A stretch of 64,000 nucleotides of DNA. Origin: Moanibacter sp965226025 (GTDB taxonomy: Bacteria > Verrucomicrobiota > Verrucomicrobiia > Opitutales > UBA2987). Every line of letters starts with the position of its first letter. The stretch's first letter is position 1. Shown piece by piece: positions 62,208-64,000 of the stretch. Under the pieces are notes generated by a model that worked only from the letters and a program-made list of their open reading frames with translations, had not been told where the DNA came from and ran no database searches. The stretch covers positions 1,612,001 through 1,676,000 of the forward strand of contig CBDDCD010000002.1 of the NCBI GenBank assembly GCA_965226025.1, given 5' to 3'. The position numbers and the translations under genes are program-made.

Positions 62208-64000
62208 TTATTCCTCTTCGGTCTTCTTGCTGGCCGCGATCACTTTTTGCTCGAAGTCCTTTTGCATTTCCTCGTAGTGGCTGAACTCCTCCGAATGGAT
62301 GCCGCGGCCGCCGGTGAGAGATCGAACGACGGTGGAGTAGCGATAGATATCCATCTGTGGTACCTGGGCTCGAATGACTTGGAAGCTCCCCTGGGCCTCC
62401 ATTCCCATAATGCGCCCCCTGCGACCGGAGATGTCTCCCATAACATCGCCGAGATTCTCCTCCGGTATTTTCACTTCGATATTTAAGATGGGTTCCAAAA
62501 GCAGTGGTTTGGCGCCCAAGAATGCTTCTCGAAAGGCCTGTTTCCCGGCAATCTGGAATGCGATGTCCTTGGAATCGACCGGGTGCATCTTGCCGTCGTA
62601 GAAGTCGATCTTCAGGTCGACCACCCGGTAACCGGCAACGATGCCTTCGCGACAGGCTTCGTTGACTCCCTTTGCAACCGAAGGCACGAAGACGCGGTCC
62701 ACGTTTTGTCCCACAAGAGATTGGGAGAAATCGACCCCCGAATCGCGTTCGGTCGGTTCGATACGCATCCACACCTCGGCAAACTGCCCTGCCCCACCGG
62801 TCTGCTTTTTGTGGCGATACTTGGATTCTGATCTCGACCGGATTGTCTCGCGGAAGGGGATCTTGGGTTCCACGAGCTCGATATCGACATTGAAGCGGGA
62901 CCGAAGCGCGTCGGTTATGACGGTGAGGTGCAGTTCGCCTTGGCCCGAGATGACGGTCTGATGGAGTTCGGAATCGACCCTGTATAAGAAGGTCGGATCC
63001 TCCTCATGCATGGTTGAGAGACCGGTCGAGATTTTGTCTTCATCCCCTTTCGACTTCAGTCTGAGGGCGCCGTGGATGTTGGGTTTTGGGTAATCGACCT
63101 CAGGGAGATAGATCTCCTTCCTGCCGTCGCAAAGAGTGTTTCCGGTGTGGGTGTTCTTGAGTTTTACGGCGGCACCGATATCACCTCCGTTAATGGAGTC
63201 GACGATATTCCGATCCTTGCCGTTCAGGATGTAGAGTTGTCCCAGACGCTCGCTGGAATTGGTTACGCTGTTGCGAACCTCCATGCCCGTCTTGACGGTG
63301 CCCGAATAGGTCCTGAAAAACGAGAGATCACCGACGTGGGCTTCGCTGATCGTTTTGAATACGTAGAGGACGGGATTGGAATCGGTGATTTTCACCTCCA
63401 CTTCGGATCCATCGGCGTTGATTCCGGTGACGGTGCCGGGATCGGTTGGAGGGCAGCCGAATTTCGAGATAAAATCCATCAGTCGGGCGACTCCCACATT
63501 GGCCTCCGCTGATGTGCTGAACAGCGGGATGAATGATTGGGCCCGGAAGGCAGCGCTGACGCCACCCCTCATCTCCTCTTCGGTCAGGTTGCCCTGGTCG
63601 AAGAACTTCTCCAGGAGCGAGTCATCTGACTCGGCCACGTACTCGATCAATTCCTGGTGCAGTTGTTCCACGCGGTCCTTCGTTTCCCCCTCCGCCGGAG
63701 CCTCTTGGAATCTGCCGCTTTGGTCGCCCTGGTAGGTGATGACTTCGCTCCTGAGGATATCAAGGACCTGATTGAAACCTGGGCCCGGATTGAGAGGGAT
63801 GGTCATTGGGAACACTTTCTTGCCGAACCTTTCGTGCAGTTGGGCCAGAACGGTGTCGAAATCGGCGTGTTCCTTATCGAGCCCGCTTAGAGCGATCACT
63901 TTAGGGAGGGCGTAGCGATCCGCGAACTCGCAGACTTTGTCGGTTCCTACCTCGACTCCCTGAAGGGAATCGACCACCGTGAGCGAGAAGTCGGATACCC
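62208..64000 (-). CDS. elongation factor G-like GTPase (5' part beyond window)
   Basis: The last ~597 codons of an EF-G paralogue. VSDFSLTVVDSLQGVEVGTDKV at the right edge corresponds to the end of the GTPase core; domain II (VYVFKTISEAHVGDLSFFRTYSGTVKTG), domains III-IV (TGGAGQFAEVWMRIEP) and domain V (MEAQGSFQVIRAQVPQMDIYRYSTVVRSLTGGRG) follow. The insert-free layout and divergent loops resemble FusA2-type EF-G rather than canonical FusA. No ribosomal protein genes are nearby, which also favours a paralogue. Confidence 0.9.
   Translation of the reverse strand, partial: VSDFSLTVVDSLQGVEVGTDKVCEFADRYALPKVIALSGLDKEHADFDTVLAQLHERFGKKVFPMTIPLNPGPGFNQVLDILRSEVITYQGDQSGRFQEAPAEGETKDRVEQLHQELIEYVAESDDSLLEKFFDQGNLTEEEMRGGVSAAFRAQSFIPLFSTSAEANVGVARLMDFISKFGCPPTDPGTVTGINADGSEVEVKITDSNPVLYVFKTISEAHVGDLSFFRTYSGTVKTGMEVRNSVTNSSERLGQLYILNGKDRNIVDSINGGDIGAAVKLKNTHTGNTLCDGRKEIYLPEVDYPKPNIHGALRLKSKGDEDKISTGLSTMHEEDPTFLYRVDSELHQTVISGQGELHLTVITDALRSRFNVDIELVEPKIPFRETIRSRSESKYRHKKQTGGAGQFAEVWMRIEPTERDSGVDFSQSLVGQNVDRVFVPSVAKGVNEACREGIVAGYRVVDLKIDFYDGKMHPVDSKDIAFQIAGKQAFREAFLGAKPLLLEPILNIEVKIPEENLGDVMGDISGRRGRIMGMEAQGSFQVIRAQVPQMDIYRYSTVVRSLTGGRGIHSEEFSHYEEMQKDFEQKVIAASKKTEEE

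Noticed and set aside
1..64000. CRISPR arrays, tRNA or rRNA genes
   Set aside because: No spaced direct repeats of CRISPR type, no cloverleaf-like sequence and no rRNA signature were recognised by eye; tRNAscan-SE and Infernal were not available.

Overview
The window is a chromosomal segment of a Gram-negative bacterium: it has a TonB-dependent receptor, outer-membrane porin-like proteins and prepilins. Several genes look like those of the PVC group, probably Verrucomicrobiota. The clearest are a two-gene membrane/coiled-coil cluster whose second product starts MNKTLLLVICDFLLLSLLAL, an OvoA-C-type methyltransferase, a Gcw_chp-type porin and an imuA-imuB-dnaE2 cassette. This placement rests on gene style and is an inference. 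No rRNA, tRNA or CRISPR array was recognised.

Layout. 1-6.3 kb: metH (partial), a BtuB-like receptor divergent from a BtuF-like binding protein, a Fur-family regulator and def. 6.4-9.6 kb: the two-gene membrane/coiled-coil cluster. 9.8-12.2 kb: a broken insertion sequence with ~28-bp terminal inverted repeats. 12.3-16.9 kb: SulP transporter, MOSC protein, FucU/RbsD-like mutarotase, an unknown membrane protein and a pilin. 17.6-21.7 kb: recQ, an M29-peptidase-like protein and a putative 4-mercaptohistidine methyltransferase. 22-36 kb: nitrogen and serine metabolism, with gltB, a porin, glnK, an NtrC-like sigma54 activator, serC/serA, a GAF sensor kinase and glnA. glnA is preceded by a textbook sigma54 promoter, so glnK, activator, kinase and glnA look like one nitrogen circuit. 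37-43 kb: a mobile-element island with two full inverted copies of one 1,817-bp IS, a third partial copy, a DUF4338 transposase fragment and a RAYT (REP-associated Y1 transposase). 43-49.6 kb: SOS mutagenesis cassette imuA-imuB-dnaE2 with an operator-like palindrome, then an ERCC4-type nuclease. 50-58 kb: a zone of broken genes: a copper amine oxidase and an AAA ATPase each cut by one in-frame TAG, a DNRLRE protein and sthA each with a frameshift, and 32 perfect copies of TTCAGGGG. 58-64 kb: an IS1634-like transposase, an SDR, an rlmB-like methyltransferase and an EF-G paralogue (partial).

The main non-gene signal is a set of dispersed short elements bounded by CTAG or TAG. Family A has the core TAGGARTCTGTCGG; family B has ends reading CTAGCCCG with ACAAATCTTC nearby. 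They sit at gene 3' ends, often supply the TAG stop codon, and one family B copy lies directly beside the RAYT. Other convergent gene pairs share long perfect palindromes that also contain their stop codons.
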